DNA from: Pedobacter sp. Hv1
GTDB lineage: Bacteria; Bacteroidota; Bacteroidia; Sphingobacteriales; Sphingobacteriaceae
Direction: 5' to 3'
Assembly (NCBI RefSeq): GCF_001412215.1
Contig: NZ_LLWP01000009.1
Span: 602,495 to 666,494, forward strand
Length of the DNA: 64,000 bases
Position numbers and translations under genes: made by a program. Position 1 is the first letter of the stretch. Each line of letters opens with the position of its first letter. Positions 45,428 to 54,986 of the stretch are shown piece by piece. The notes beneath the pieces are model-generated. The model was not told where the DNA came from and ran no database searches. It was given only the letters and a program-made list of their open reading frames with translations.

Positions 45428-46357
45428 CTAGCTGTTATTGTTTAAATAGTCGTGGTAGGCTAATTTTAAGCCTTCCTCTAGCTCTATTTGATGTTTCCAA
45501 CCCAATGCATGTAATTTGCTCACATCCATTAATTTTCTAGGCGTACCATCAGGTTTACTAGCATCGAATTGCAATTCGCCTTCAAAACCAACCACTTTCT
45601 GAATCAGGAGCGCCAAGTCTTTAATCGTCAGATCTTCTCCAGTACCGATGTTAATTAAGTGTGGTTCGCTATAAGTCTGCATTAAAAAGTAGCAGGCCTC
45701 TGCCAAGTCATCCGCAAATAAGAATTCACGCATAGGAGTGCCAGAACCCCAAATGGTAACAGTTGGGTCGCCATTTCTTTTGGCCTTGTCAAATTTTCTG
45801 ATTAAAGCAGGTAGCACATGAGAGTTTTGAGGGTGATAGTTGTCATTATACCCATATAAATTAGTTGGCATTGCCGAAATGAAATTACAACCATATTGGG
45901 CCCTATAAGCATCACACATTTTAATGCCTGCAATTTTAGCAATTGCATAGGGTTCATTGGTTTCTTCTAACAAACCGGTAAGCAGATATTCTTCTTTAAG
46001 TGGTTGTGGGGCTAATTTGGGATAGATACAGCTAGAACCTAAAAACATTAACTTTTTAACTCCATTTATATACGACTGGTGGATCACATTGTTTTGAATA
46101 GACAGATTCTCATACAAAAAATCAGCTCTATAAATATTATTGGCCATAATACCACCAACTTTTGCCGCCGCCAAAAAAACATAATCAGGTTTTTCAGCTA
46201 AAAAGAAAGCTGCAACTGCCTGCTGATCTCTCAAGTCTAATTCGGCCGAAGTTCTGGTAACCAAATTGGTAAAACCTTCTCTTTGTAATTTACGGTAAAT
46301 TGCCGAACCAACCATCCCTCTATGCCCAGCAACATATACTTTAGAATTCTTTTCCAA
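45428..46357 (-). CDS. fcl: GDP-L-fucose synthase
   Basis: A 309-residue SDR epimerase/reductase that converts the Gmd product to GDP-L-fucose. Motifs are VAGHRGMVGSAIYRKL, AAAKVGGIMANN, LGSSCIYPK, the catalytic YAIAK and PTNLYGYNDNYHPQNSHVLPALI, all diagnostic for WcaG/Fcl. The start codon is TTG at 46357; an in-frame stop lies three codons upstream, and no ATG fits the N-terminal motif better. It is 83 bases after dxs on the same strand and may share that message, while its partner gmd is at 16685. Confidence 0.94.
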   Translation of the reverse strand: MEKNSKVYVAGHRGMVGSAIYRKLQREGFTNLVTRTSAELDLRDQQAVAAFFLAEKPDYVFLAAAKVGGIMANNIYRADFLYENLSIQNNVIHQSYINGVKKLMFLGSSCIYPKLAPQPLKEEYLLTGLLEETNEPYAIAKIAGIKMCDAYRAQYGCNFISAMPTNLYGYNDNYHPQNSHVLPALIRKFDKAKRNGDPTVTIWGSGTPMREFLFADDLAEACYFLMQTYSEPHLINIGTGEDLTIKDLALLIQKVVGFEGELQFDASKPDGTPRKLMDVSKLHALGWKHQIELEEGLKLAYHDYLNNNS

Positions 46358-46440
46358 TGTTATTTATGATTTTGTTATTCTTTAAAAGCCATCATCTTAA
46401 ATGAAACATCTGTCTCGATACTTTTTGGATGAAAGACTTT

Positions 46441-48369
46441 TTAAGAAGCTATTGTTTTGGTAGTTCTACGTACAGCTATTTGCTTAACTGTATTGATAAT
46501 TGCAGCGGTATCATACTTACATGCTGCCCAAAGCTCTGGTTGTTCGCCATGTTCAATAACCTCGTCTGGTATACCCAATCTCACTACATTAGCTTGATAG
46601 TTGTGGTCTGCCATAAACTCAAGAATTGCACCTCCCATTCCACCCTGTATACAGCCATCTTCAATGGTAACTACATTGGCATAACGTTTAAATACTTCAT
46701 GTAACAATTCAGCATCTAATGGTTTAACAAACCTTAAGTCGTAATGTGCAGGATGTATACCTTCACTATTCAATTCTTGACAGGCTTCTACTGCAAAATT
46801 TCCAACATGGCCTATTGATAAAATAGCTACATCTTCGCCATCAGAAATTTTTCGGCCTTTGCCAATTTCTAATGCTTTGAACGGACGTTTCCAGTCTGGC
46901 ATTACACCACTTCCACGTGGGTAACGAATAGTAAATGGGCCAATGTTTTCTTGTTGGGCAGTATACATCAAGTTGCGCAACTCTTCTTCGTTCATAGGAG
47001 AGGCAACAATCATATTCGGAATACAGCGCATAAAGGCTAAGTCGTAAGCACCATGGTGGGTCGCTCCATCTGCTCCAGCTAAGCCGGCTCTGTCTAAACA
47101 AAAGACTACATTCAGGTTCTGGATAGCGACATCGTGGATTACTTGGTCGTATGCCCTCTGCATAAAACTAGAGTAGATATTACAGAAAGGGACCAAGCCT
47201 TGTGTAGCCAATCCGGCAGAGAAGGTAACGGCATGTTGTTCAGCAATACCCACATCAAATGCTCGATCAGGCATTGCTTTCATCATTATGTTTAAAGAAG
47301 AACCAGATGGCATTGCTGGTGTAATGCCAACAATTTTCTGGTTGGCTTCTGCCAATTCTACAATGGTATGCCCAAAAACATCTTGATATTTTGGTGGCTG
47401 CGGTTTGTCTGGAACTGATTTTTTAATCTCACCCGTAATCTTATCGAACAAACCCGGTGCATGCCATTTGGTCTGGTCTTTTTCGGCCAAAGCAAAACCT
47501 TTACCTTTTACGGTTACGCAATGTAACAGCTTAGGGCCAGGTATGGCAGAAAGGTCTTTGATAATGGATGCTAAACGTTTTACATCGTGTCCATCAACCG
47601 GACCAAAGTATCTAAAATTAAGTGCCTCAAACAAATTACTTTGTTTCAATAAAGTGCCCTTAATGCTTTTTTCTATCTTTTTTACATACTTGTGTGCATT
47701 CGGACCAAGCTCAGAAAGCTTGCTCAGCACATGCGACACGTCATCGCGAAAGCGATTATATGATTTAGAAGTGGTAATGCTCGTTAAATATTCTTTAAGT
47801 GCTCCAACATTGGGATCGATAGACATACAGTTGTCATTTAAAATCACCAATAGGTTAGAATTTTCTATACCAGCATGATTTAAACCTTCAAAAGCTAAAC
47901 CAGCGGTCATGGCACCGTCGCCAATAACAGCAACATGTTGTCTGTCTTTTTCTCCCTTGTAATGAGAGGCAACAGCCATACCCAGCGCAGCAGAAATGGA
48001 AGTTGAAGAATGGCCTACACCAAAAGTATCGTATTCACTTTCGCTAATTTTAGGGAAACCGCTAATGCCATTGATGATCCGGTTGGTGTGAAACTGGCTT
48101 CTTCTTCCAGTTAAAATCTTATGCCCATAAGCTTGATGCCCAACATCCCATACCAATTTATCGTAAGGAGTGTTTAATGCATAATGTAGTGCCACAGTTA
48201 GTTCTACCACACCCAAACTTGCGCCAAAATGCCCCCCATTAACACTCACAACATCAATAATGTATTGACGTAACTCCTGGCAGATTTGCTCTAAATCTTG
48301 TTCGCCAAATTGTCTTAAATCAATTGGGTAATTAATTTTCGATAATAAGGCTCCGGTTTTAACTTCCAT
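46441..48369 (-). CDS. dxs: 1-deoxy-D-xylulose-5-phosphate synthase
   Basis: A 642-residue thiamine-diphosphate enzyme that joins pyruvate and glyceraldehyde-3-phosphate, the first step of the MEP isoprenoid pathway. It has HFGASLGVVELTVALHY, the thiamine-binding GDGAMTAGLAFEGLNHAG with the later NDN, FEALNFRYFGPVDGHD, and the transketolase-type DVGIAEQHAVTFSAGLA. The length is normal. The product supplies undecaprenyl phosphate among others. Its upstream region is shared divergently with glyA. Confidence 0.96.
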   Translation of the reverse strand: MEVKTGALLSKINYPIDLRQFGEQDLEQICQELRQYIIDVVSVNGGHFGASLGVVELTVALHYALNTPYDKLVWDVGHQAYGHKILTGRRSQFHTNRIINGISGFPKISESEYDTFGVGHSSTSISAALGMAVASHYKGEKDRQHVAVIGDGAMTAGLAFEGLNHAGIENSNLLVILNDNCMSIDPNVGALKEYLTSITTSKSYNRFRDDVSHVLSKLSELGPNAHKYVKKIEKSIKGTLLKQSNLFEALNFRYFGPVDGHDVKRLASIIKDLSAIPGPKLLHCVTVKGKGFALAEKDQTKWHAPGLFDKITGEIKKSVPDKPQPPKYQDVFGHTIVELAEANQKIVGITPAMPSGSSLNIMMKAMPDRAFDVGIAEQHAVTFSAGLATQGLVPFCNIYSSFMQRAYDQVIHDVAIQNLNVVFCLDRAGLAGADGATHHGAYDLAFMRCIPNMIVASPMNEEELRNLMYTAQQENIGPFTIRYPRGSGVMPDWKRPFKALEIGKGRKISDGEDVAILSIGHVGNFAVEACQELNSEGIHPAHYDLRFVKPLDAELLHEVFKRYANVVTIEDGCIQGGMGGAILEFMADHNYQANVVRLGIPDEVIEHGEQPELWAACKYDTAAIINTVKQIAVRRTTKTIAS

Positions 48370-48697
48370 GCAATATTTAAAAGTACAAATTACGGTATTT
48401 TGTTTAATACTTTTATTAAGAATCGTTTCAAATTTTAATCATTAGTCTGTTATTTACTGCACATTATGCTGATCGTGTATATTCACAACATTTTCTTTTG
48501 TTTAAACTTACTTTTAATGGGGTTCTATGCAGTGCTGAGAAGGTAGGCAAATAGATTGTTTGGTAAAAAATAACTGGTTGATGAGGTAGCCTATATTGTG
48601 AATAACCGCATTTTTGGCTTTGCACCAGAATGACCACTATTCTATCCTTAATTTAAGCAAAAAATAGTTATTTTTACCAAAAAATAACATTCCCATA
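48370..48697. other. 328-base divergent region between dxs and glyA
   Basis: Non-coding and AT-rich. It must hold both promoters. The motif GGTAAAAAATAAC occurs at 48562-48574 and nearly identically on the other strand at 48667-48678, and a related AAAAAATAAC lies at 48679-48688. The last two form a 9-bp hairpin (48667-48675 with 48680-48688) ending nine bases before the glyA ATG. No known riboswitch was recognised. Confidence 0.45.
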
Positions 48698-49969
48698 ATG
48701 AAACGAGATACTTTAATTTTTGATTTAATTGAAAAAGAATTAGATAGACAAGAGCATGGTCTTGAGCTAATTGCATCAGAAAACTTTGTGAGCAAACAGG
48801 TAATGGAAGCTGCAGGTTCTGTATTAACCAATAAATACGCAGAGGGATTGCCAGGAAAGCGTTATTATGGTGGTTGCCAAGTGGTAGATGAAATAGAGAA
48901 TTTAGCTATTGAAAGAGCTAAAGAACTTTTCGGAGCCGAATGGGTAAACGTACAACCACATTCTGGTGCACAGGCTAATGCCGCTGTAATGTTAGCAGTG
49001 ATTCAACCTGGAGATAAAATTTTAGGTTTTGATCTTTCTCATGGTGGACACTTAACACATGGTTCTCCAGTAAATTTTTCGGGTAAATTATACGAGCCTC
49101 ATTTTTATGGGGTTAAAAAGGAAGATGGTTTAATTGATTATGCCAAATTAGAAGAAGTAGCTTTAGCAGAAAAACCAAAATTGATTATCTGTGGTGCCTC
49201 GGCTTATTCTAGAGAATGGGATTATGCTTTTATCCGTAAAGTAGCAGACCAGATTGGTGCTTTGGTATTGGCAGATATTTCTCACCCTGCAGGGTTTATA
49301 GCTAAAGGTTTATTGGCTAATCCACTACCACATTGCCATATTGTAACCACCACAACGCATAAAACTTTACGTGGTCCACGTGGTGGGATGATTATGATGG
49401 GTAAAGATTTTGAAAATCCATGGGGATTAAAAACACCTAAAGGAGAAACAAAAATGATGTCTGCTTTGTTAGATATGGCTGTTTTTCCTGGTACACAAGG
49501 TGGTCCATTAGAACATATTATTGCGGCTAAAGCCATTGCTTTTGGAGAAGCTTTAACCGACGAGTATTTAAATTATATTAAACAAGTAGGCGCAAATGCA
49601 CAAGCCATGGCCAAAGCTTTTGTAGCTAAAGGTTATGGTATTATTTCTGGAGGCACTGATAACCACTTGATGTTGATCGATCTTCGCAATAAGAACATTA
49701 CAGGTAAGGTTGCAGAAGGTGCATTGCAGAAAGCAGATATTACTGTAAATAAAAACATGGTTCCTTTTGATGATAAATCACCATTTGTAACCTCTGGAAT
49801 GCGTGTAGGTACCGCTGCCATTACAAGTAGAGGTTTTAAGGAAAGTGAAATGGCACAGATCGTTGATTTGATAGACGAGGTATTGACCAATCCTGAAGAT
49901 GAAAATAATTTAGCACAAGTTAAGGTGAAAGTACAAGCTTTAGTTAGTAACTTCCCATTGTATAAATAA
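48698..49969 (+). CDS. glyA: Serine hydroxymethyltransferase
   Basis: A 423-residue PLP enzyme that interconverts serine and glycine with tetrahydrofolate. Motifs: ELIASENFVS near the N terminus, GKRYYGGC, HSGAQANAAV, DISHPAGFIAKG, and the PLP lysine in TTTTHKTLRGPRGG. The length is typical for bacterial GlyA. It has its own leader region and is followed 12 bases later by the sensor kinase gene. Confidence 0.97.
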   Translation: MKRDTLIFDLIEKELDRQEHGLELIASENFVSKQVMEAAGSVLTNKYAEGLPGKRYYGGCQVVDEIENLAIERAKELFGAEWVNVQPHSGAQANAAVMLAVIQPGDKILGFDLSHGGHLTHGSPVNFSGKLYEPHFYGVKKEDGLIDYAKLEEVALAEKPKLIICGASAYSREWDYAFIRKVADQIGALVLADISHPAGFIAKGLLANPLPHCHIVTTTTHKTLRGPRGGMIMMGKDFENPWGLKTPKGETKMMSALLDMAVFPGTQGGPLEHIIAAKAIAFGEALTDEYLNYIKQVGANAQAMAKAFVAKGYGIISGGTDNHLMLIDLRNKNITGKVAEGALQKADITVNKNMVPFDDKSPFVTSGMRVGTAAITSRGFKESEMAQIVDLIDEVLTNPEDENNLAQVKVKVQALVSNFPLYK

Positions 49970-49981
49970 CTTTTGTCTAAC

Positions 49982-52771
49982 ATGTTTAACAACCCTATCC
50001 CTTCTCCTGAAAATGAGGAACAGCGTCTTGCGGCACTGTATTCTTATGATATTTTAGGAGAAGGGTTAGAACATGAGTTAGACAACCTGGTTAAACTTGC
50101 TGCACAAATTGCGTATGCACCTATAGCCTATGTTACCTTGGTTGATCGGACCGAGATTATCTTGAAATCTGCAGTTGGTTTTGATCTACAACAACAAAGA
50201 TACCCCAGAGATCAGGATATCATTTGTCAGCATACCATGTTTCTTGATCATGTTTTTGTGGTCGAGAATGCATTGGAGGATGAAAGATTGGCCAACCACC
50301 CAATGGTGGTTAATGAGCCAAAAATAAGGTTCTATGTGAGCGCACCACTAAGAGATGCAGATGGTTTTGCATTAGGCTGCTTGTGTGTATTAGATATTGT
50401 TCCCCGAGAATTAACTTTACAACAGCGGCAAGGACTTGAAACCCTAGCGATACAGGTGATTGCCCAATTGGCATTAAAAAGGAGAAATAGCCAGCTCCAA
50501 TCTCAAACCAAACGTTTTGAAGAGTTTATCGATATCTTTATGGTATCGCCAGAAATCCATTGTATACTAGATAGAAGTGGGGCCATTTTATTTATCAATA
50601 ATGCGGTAACCCACCTACTTCAATACAGCGTAGAAGAGACCATTGGTCAGAGCATGTGGAGCTATTGCCATCGAGATGATGTGAATAGGATTGTTTATGC
50701 AGTTGAGCAAGGGCTTAAAAATAAAATCAAACAATTTAGCATCGATTTTAGATTGGTAAGCAAAACTGGCCAGTTTAAATGGATTGGCTGGAGTATGGTT
50801 GCCAAAGACGACCGCTGGTATTGTTACGGTAGAGATATTACAGAAACAAAAAAGGTAGAAAACGAACTCACCAAACTATCTTTTGTAGCCAGTAAGGTAA
50901 ATAATGGGGTAGTAATTAACGATGCTCAAAACAATGTGACTTGGGTAAATGAAGCATTCGAAAAAATTACCGGTTTCAGTTTAGACGACTTGCAGGGTAG
51001 GCCATTAGGCGATCTCATTAGTGGTCCGGAAACAGACTGGTCGTTAATTGAGAGTGCAAGGGCTTTAACCCAACAAAAACAATCTTTCACGGTCGATTTA
51101 TTGGCTTATCGCAAAGATAAACGCCCAATTTGGTTGTCAATTTATAATACCGTTGTGTTAGACGATGAGGGGAGGGTAGAAACCGAGGTTGAAATTATCA
51201 TTGACATTACAGAAAAGAAAAAGGCCGAAGAAGAACTTCAGGTTTTATCATTGGTTGCCAGTAAATCTAATACAGGTGTAACTATAGCAAATGAAAAGGG
51301 TGAAATTACTTGGGTAAATAAGGCCCTAGAAGATTTAACAGGTTATTCATTAGAAGAGCTCAAAGGTAAAATTTTGGGAGATGTTTTATCTACTACTGAA
51401 ACAGATCGGGCAACTATTCTAACCGCTAGAAGTAAGGCATTTAACAAGCAGGCATCAACTATTGAAGTGTTAGCTTTAAAGAAAGATGGTACACCAGTTT
51501 GGTTATCGGCATCAAATACACCAATTATTAATGCACAAGGACAATTAGAGCGACAGGTAGAGCTAATTATCGATATTACCCAGCGCAAGCAGGTAGAAAA
51601 AGAAATGGTTGAAGCCAGAGAGCAAGCCATACAACTTAGCGAAGCCAAGGAAATGTTCCTTTCTGTGATGAGCCATGAGATTAGAACGCCTTTAAATGCA
51701 GTAATTGGAATGACTCACCTCCTTTTAGAGAACGACCCACTGGCATCGCAAATTGATGACCTGAATATTCTAAAGTTTTCTGGAGAGAACCTGCTCAATA
51801 TCATCAATGACATTCTCGATTTTACAAAAATTGAAACGGGGAATTTAGAATTGGAAACAGTTCCTTTTGATCTACATACTTTAAGTGTTGATATCATTAA
51901 CTCTTTACAGGTTAACGCAAGTAAAAGAGGTAATTCTTTAAGTCTGATCTATGATGATAGGATCCCAGAACAGTTATTAGGAGATAAAACGAGGCTTTAC
52001 CAAATCATTGTTAACTTATTAGGCAATGCCATTAAGTTTACAGATAAAGGGAAAGTAGAGTTAATTATTAAACTACAAGAGAACGAGAGAAAAGAGGCAC
52101 AGATCTATTTCGAGATTATGGATACAGGTATCGGTATCCCGCAAGATAAACAATCTTATATTTTTGAGACCTTTACACAAGCCAGAACAGATATTTCGAG
52201 AAAATATGGCGGTACTGGCTTAGGGCTTGCCATTACAAAGAAATTATTAAAACTTTATCAATCTGAAATCAACGTTGAAAGTACAGAAGGCAAAGGCACA
52301 AAGTTCTCTTTCTCTATTAATTTCCATCGTTTATCTAAAACAGCAAAATTAGCCACTCCACCGAAACCTATTTCTCCAAATGGTTTTGCAGATAAAAAAA
52401 TATTGGTAGTTGATGACAATGAAGTTAATATTTTAATTGCCAAGCGTTTTTTAAGCAAATGGGGATTAATTATAGATTTTGCTTCGAGTGGAGAAGAGGC
52501 AATTAATAAAATTGTAGAGAATATTTATGATTTGGTATTTATGGACATTAGGATGCCGGGAATAGATGGATTTGATACCACAAGAATTATCAGGGATCTA
52601 GATGGCGACTACTATAAAAAACTGCCAATTATAGCTTTAACCGCTTCAACACTACATAACGAAAACAGAAAGTTTAAGGAATCGGGTATGGATGGACATA
52701 TTTTAAAACCATTTAACCCCGAAGAGATTAAAGCCGTTCTAGGAACTTACTTTAAAGTAAAGGGCCGGTAG
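49982..52771 (+). CDS. Hybrid sensor histidine kinase (GAF-PAS-PAS-PAS-HisKA-HATPase-REC)
   Basis: A 929-residue soluble hybrid kinase without membrane segments. A GAF domain (about residues 10-165) is followed by three PAS domains (about 180-295, 300-420, 425-545; the second and third are near-repeats containing WVNEAFEKITGFS and WVNKALEDLTGYS), a HisKA domain with His565 in SHEIRTPLNAVIGM, an ATPase domain with GNAIKFTDKGK, DTGIGIP and GGTGLGLAI, and a receiver with Asp855 in FMDIRMPG. It probably senses a cytoplasmic signal such as redox or a small ligand. No response regulator gene is next to it. ATG 49982 is preferred to TTG 49973. Confidence 0.92.
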   Translation: MFNNPIPSPENEEQRLAALYSYDILGEGLEHELDNLVKLAAQIAYAPIAYVTLVDRTEIILKSAVGFDLQQQRYPRDQDIICQHTMFLDHVFVVENALEDERLANHPMVVNEPKIRFYVSAPLRDADGFALGCLCVLDIVPRELTLQQRQGLETLAIQVIAQLALKRRNSQLQSQTKRFEEFIDIFMVSPEIHCILDRSGAILFINNAVTHLLQYSVEETIGQSMWSYCHRDDVNRIVYAVEQGLKNKIKQFSIDFRLVSKTGQFKWIGWSMVAKDDRWYCYGRDITETKKVENELTKLSFVASKVNNGVVINDAQNNVTWVNEAFEKITGFSLDDLQGRPLGDLISGPETDWSLIESARALTQQKQSFTVDLLAYRKDKRPIWLSIYNTVVLDDEGRVETEVEIIIDITEKKKAEEELQVLSLVASKSNTGVTIANEKGEITWVNKALEDLTGYSLEELKGKILGDVLSTTETDRATILTARSKAFNKQASTIEVLALKKDGTPVWLSASNTPIINAQGQLERQVELIIDITQRKQVEKEMVEAREQAIQLSEAKEMFLSVMSHEIRTPLNAVIGMTHLLLENDPLASQIDDLNILKFSGENLLNIINDILDFTKIETGNLELETVPFDLHTLSVDIINSLQVNASKRGNSLSLIYDDRIPEQLLGDKTRLYQIIVNLLGNAIKFTDKGKVELIIKLQENERKEAQIYFEIMDTGIGIPQDKQSYIFETFTQARTDISRKYGGTGLGLAITKKLLKLYQSEINVESTEGKGTKFSFSINFHRLSKTAKLATPPKPISPNGFADKKILVVDDNEVNILIAKRFLSKWGLIIDFASSGEEAINKIVENIYDLVFMDIRMPGIDGFDTTRIIRDLDGDYYKKLPIIALTASTLHNENRKFKESGMDGHILKPFNPEEIKAVLGTYFKVKGR

Positions 52772-52868
52772 TTCATTACAAAGTACCGACCCTTACCATC
52801 TAAATTAACGCTCTCGATATTATAAACGTCGGTTTTTATCTTTTGTTTTTATTTAGCCTTATTTTTTT

Positions 52869-54251
52869 CTATTTATTTTCATAACAGCCTATATCATAGG
52901 GGAATATTCTAGTTTTGTTATTAAGGTCTTTGGTTAGATAAGAGCCAAAGTAAATATCATTACTTAGATCTATACCTTTCTTTAAAGCTGGACTCGCTTT
53001 ATTCAAATTAAAATTACCCGTTAAAGGATTGATAAAAAGCGGATCGACATTTAACATATTGCCATTGCCTAATAAACTACCTTGGCTGCTTTTGAGTAAA
53101 TTGTTTTTAACTATACTCAATAGTGTGGTTTGAGGGGCTTTTTTATCTATTTGAAACTCATCAAGCAAATTACCCCATACAATGTTGTTTTGAAAATCTA
53201 TGTTTAAATTATCGTACTGCGAGTTACTTACAAAATCAGAGATATATACAGCAGCGGTTTTACGAGGATAATTGGTGTTAAGTGCGGCAAAAGTATTTTG
53301 TTTTAAATTGTATTTTCCACCTCCAACAGCATAGAGTAAGTATTGTCCGCAATTGGTGAAGAGATTATTAAAAGCAGTGAGTTCTGTTTGATAGCCTAGA
53401 AAGCCAACAACCTCCATATTTTTAATCTTTGTATTGGTGAGCAATAATTTTGGTTTATTGTTGCGAGACAAAGAATCGACAGTAAGGCCAGCTACTCCAT
53501 TTTTAATAATAGCATAGTTGAGTATCGAATTTTTGCTCTGTGGATAAAGGTGGATGCCATTCCATTGCCCAGGCTCGTCTGCATACATTTTTTCTAACCT
53601 ATCGCTGGCAAAAAGAACACTGTCTTTTTTTGTTCCATTTGCAATTAATGTACCCTTTACACTCATGGTTGCATTGCTATGGAAAAGTACTTTTGTGCCT
53701 GGTTCTATAGTTAAACTGGCATTTTCTTCAATACTTACAGATTTATAAATCAGGTAGGGCAGCTTGCTATCCCAAACCGTATTTTCTTTAATACTAACAC
53801 CATTTACAAAAATTGCATTTTGACCATACGCAACCAAAGGGATACTTTGTTTATTGCCATTGTAATAAAGTAAGATAGAATCTTGTACAATAAAAGGTAG
53901 GTTCTGCGTAGTTGGATTGATGCTTACCTTAACAAAAACATTGATAGAGTCATTTCCATTTAGTTTAATCAGATCGGCTTCAGTAACAGCTTGTCCATTA
54001 ATGTTTAGGCTAAATGGAGATGTACTTCCACCGCTTAATTTGATATGGCTAATGTTAATGGCTTTTGGATTGCGGTTGTATATTTTTAAACGTCTGCTGG
54101 TAGAGCCAATAGAAGTAAACACCGTATCAAATAAGATACTATCAGTAGAAAAAGATATTTTGGCATTCATATCTGCAGTAATATCCTCATCCTTGTTGCA
54201 TGCAGCAAAGAAAAGGGCAATTAGGCATATGAAAAGTATCTTTAATCGCAT
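52869..54251 (-). CDS. Lipoprotein with parallel beta-helix repeats
   Basis: A 460-residue lipoprotein (lipobox FAAC, Cys18). The N-terminal third is immunoglobulin-like (KISFSTDSILFDTVFTSIGS, RRLKIYNRNP), followed by a right-handed beta-helix region with repeated asparagine ladders (SVSIEENASLTIEPGTKVLF, NNLFTNCGQYLLY, FQNNIVWGN) and a closing segment VDPLFINPLTGNFNLN typical of this Bacteroidota group. It may bind or break a polysaccharide, but no catalytic residues can be assigned. It starts 15 bases after the comF-like gene ends on the same strand. Confidence 0.8.
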   Translation of the reverse strand: MRLKILFICLIALFFAACNKDEDITADMNAKISFSTDSILFDTVFTSIGSTSRRLKIYNRNPKAINISHIKLSGGSTSPFSLNINGQAVTEADLIKLNGNDSINVFVKVSINPTTQNLPFIVQDSILLYYNGNKQSIPLVAYGQNAIFVNGVSIKENTVWDSKLPYLIYKSVSIEENASLTIEPGTKVLFHSNATMSVKGTLIANGTKKDSVLFASDRLEKMYADEPGQWNGIHLYPQSKNSILNYAIIKNGVAGLTVDSLSRNNKPKLLLTNTKIKNMEVVGFLGYQTELTAFNNLFTNCGQYLLYAVGGGKYNLKQNTFAALNTNYPRKTAAVYISDFVSNSQYDNLNIDFQNNIVWGNLLDEFQIDKKAPQTTLLSIVKNNLLKSSQGSLLGNGNMLNVDPLFINPLTGNFNLNKASPALKKGIDLSNDIYFGSYLTKDLNNKTRIFPYDIGCYENK

Positions 54252-54266
54252 ATAGTTTAGCTTAAT

Positions 54267-54965
54267 TTATTCTGCAAATGCAAGGGCAGCAACGCTTAAT
54301 TTTTTTATTCCACCATTTAATAACGAACTACCACATGCTTCTAGTGTAGCTCCTGTGGTGATTACATCATCAACCAACAAAATATGCTTGTCTTTTAATT
54401 CACTTGTATTTTGAAGGCCAAATACCGTTTCCATATTTTGATAACGGGTATACCTCGATTTTTTGGTTTGGCTTTCCGTTTGTTTGTTGCGTAGTAAATG
54501 TGTTGTGCTAACCGAGATGTTTAGCGCATCTGCAATTCCGTCTGCAATATACTTACTTTGGTTATAACCTCTTTGTCTTTCTTTTTTTTGGTGTAGTGGA
54601 ACAGGGATTACCAGATCAATGTTATCATATACACTACCTAATTTTAGTCTTGTGCCTAATAAATGGCCAAGTTTTACACCAACGTCTATTTTATCTTTAT
54701 ATTTTAAGCTATGGATCAGGTTTTGTACCCTTGTTCCCTTTTTAAAGTATAACATGGCCATAGCAGCATTACAAGGCAAACGACCCCATAATTGTTTAGC
54801 TACCCTATTTTCGGGATAGATATGGTAGTCTGTATAAGGCAAATGATATAAACACTTGGTACAGATTTCCTTTTCACCACCATATAAATTTGTGCCACAA
54901 GCATTGCAGAGCTCTGGAAAGAGAAGACTAATCGTATCCAAAACTAGGCGGTTAATCTGGAGCAT
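54267..54965 (-). CDS. comF: ComF family phosphoribosyltransferase-like protein
   Basis: A 232-residue protein with an N-terminal four-cysteine zinc motif (CNACGTNLYGGEKEICTKC) and a C-terminal PRTase domain carrying VPVPLHQKKERQRGYNQS and LLVDDVITTGATLEACG, the PRPP-binding loop. ComF acts in DNA uptake in competent bacteria, though many Bacteroidota have the gene without known competence. It is transcribed with the SirB1-like gene upstream and the lipoprotein gene downstream. Confidence 0.93.
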   Translation of the reverse strand: MLQINRLVLDTISLLFPELCNACGTNLYGGEKEICTKCLYHLPYTDYHIYPENRVAKQLWGRLPCNAAMAMLYFKKGTRVQNLIHSLKYKDKIDVGVKLGHLLGTRLKLGSVYDNIDLVIPVPLHQKKERQRGYNQSKYIADGIADALNISVSTTHLLRNKQTESQTKKSRYTRYQNMETVFGLQNTSELKDKHILLVDDVITTGATLEACGSSLLNGGIKKLSVAALAFAE

Positions 54966-54986
54966 GCATTAAATGATTAATGGATT

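Noticed and set aside
47405..47878. 157-codon open frame on the plus strand opposite dxs
   Set aside because: It lies entirely antisense to conserved dxs coding sequence and its protein has no recognisable features; it is a by-product of codon constraints.
49633..49992. 119-codon minus-strand frame opposite glyA
   Set aside because: Fully antisense to conserved SHMT motifs and no homology pattern seen.
49982..52771. Assigning a specific signal (light or oxygen) to the triple-PAS kinase
   Set aside because: No cofactor-binding residue, such as a LOV cysteine or a haem histidine in context, could be confirmed by eye.
52761..52793. Stem overlapping the sensor kinase stop codon as a terminator
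   Set aside because: One C-A mismatch, a 13-base loop and no T-run right after it; too weak to call.
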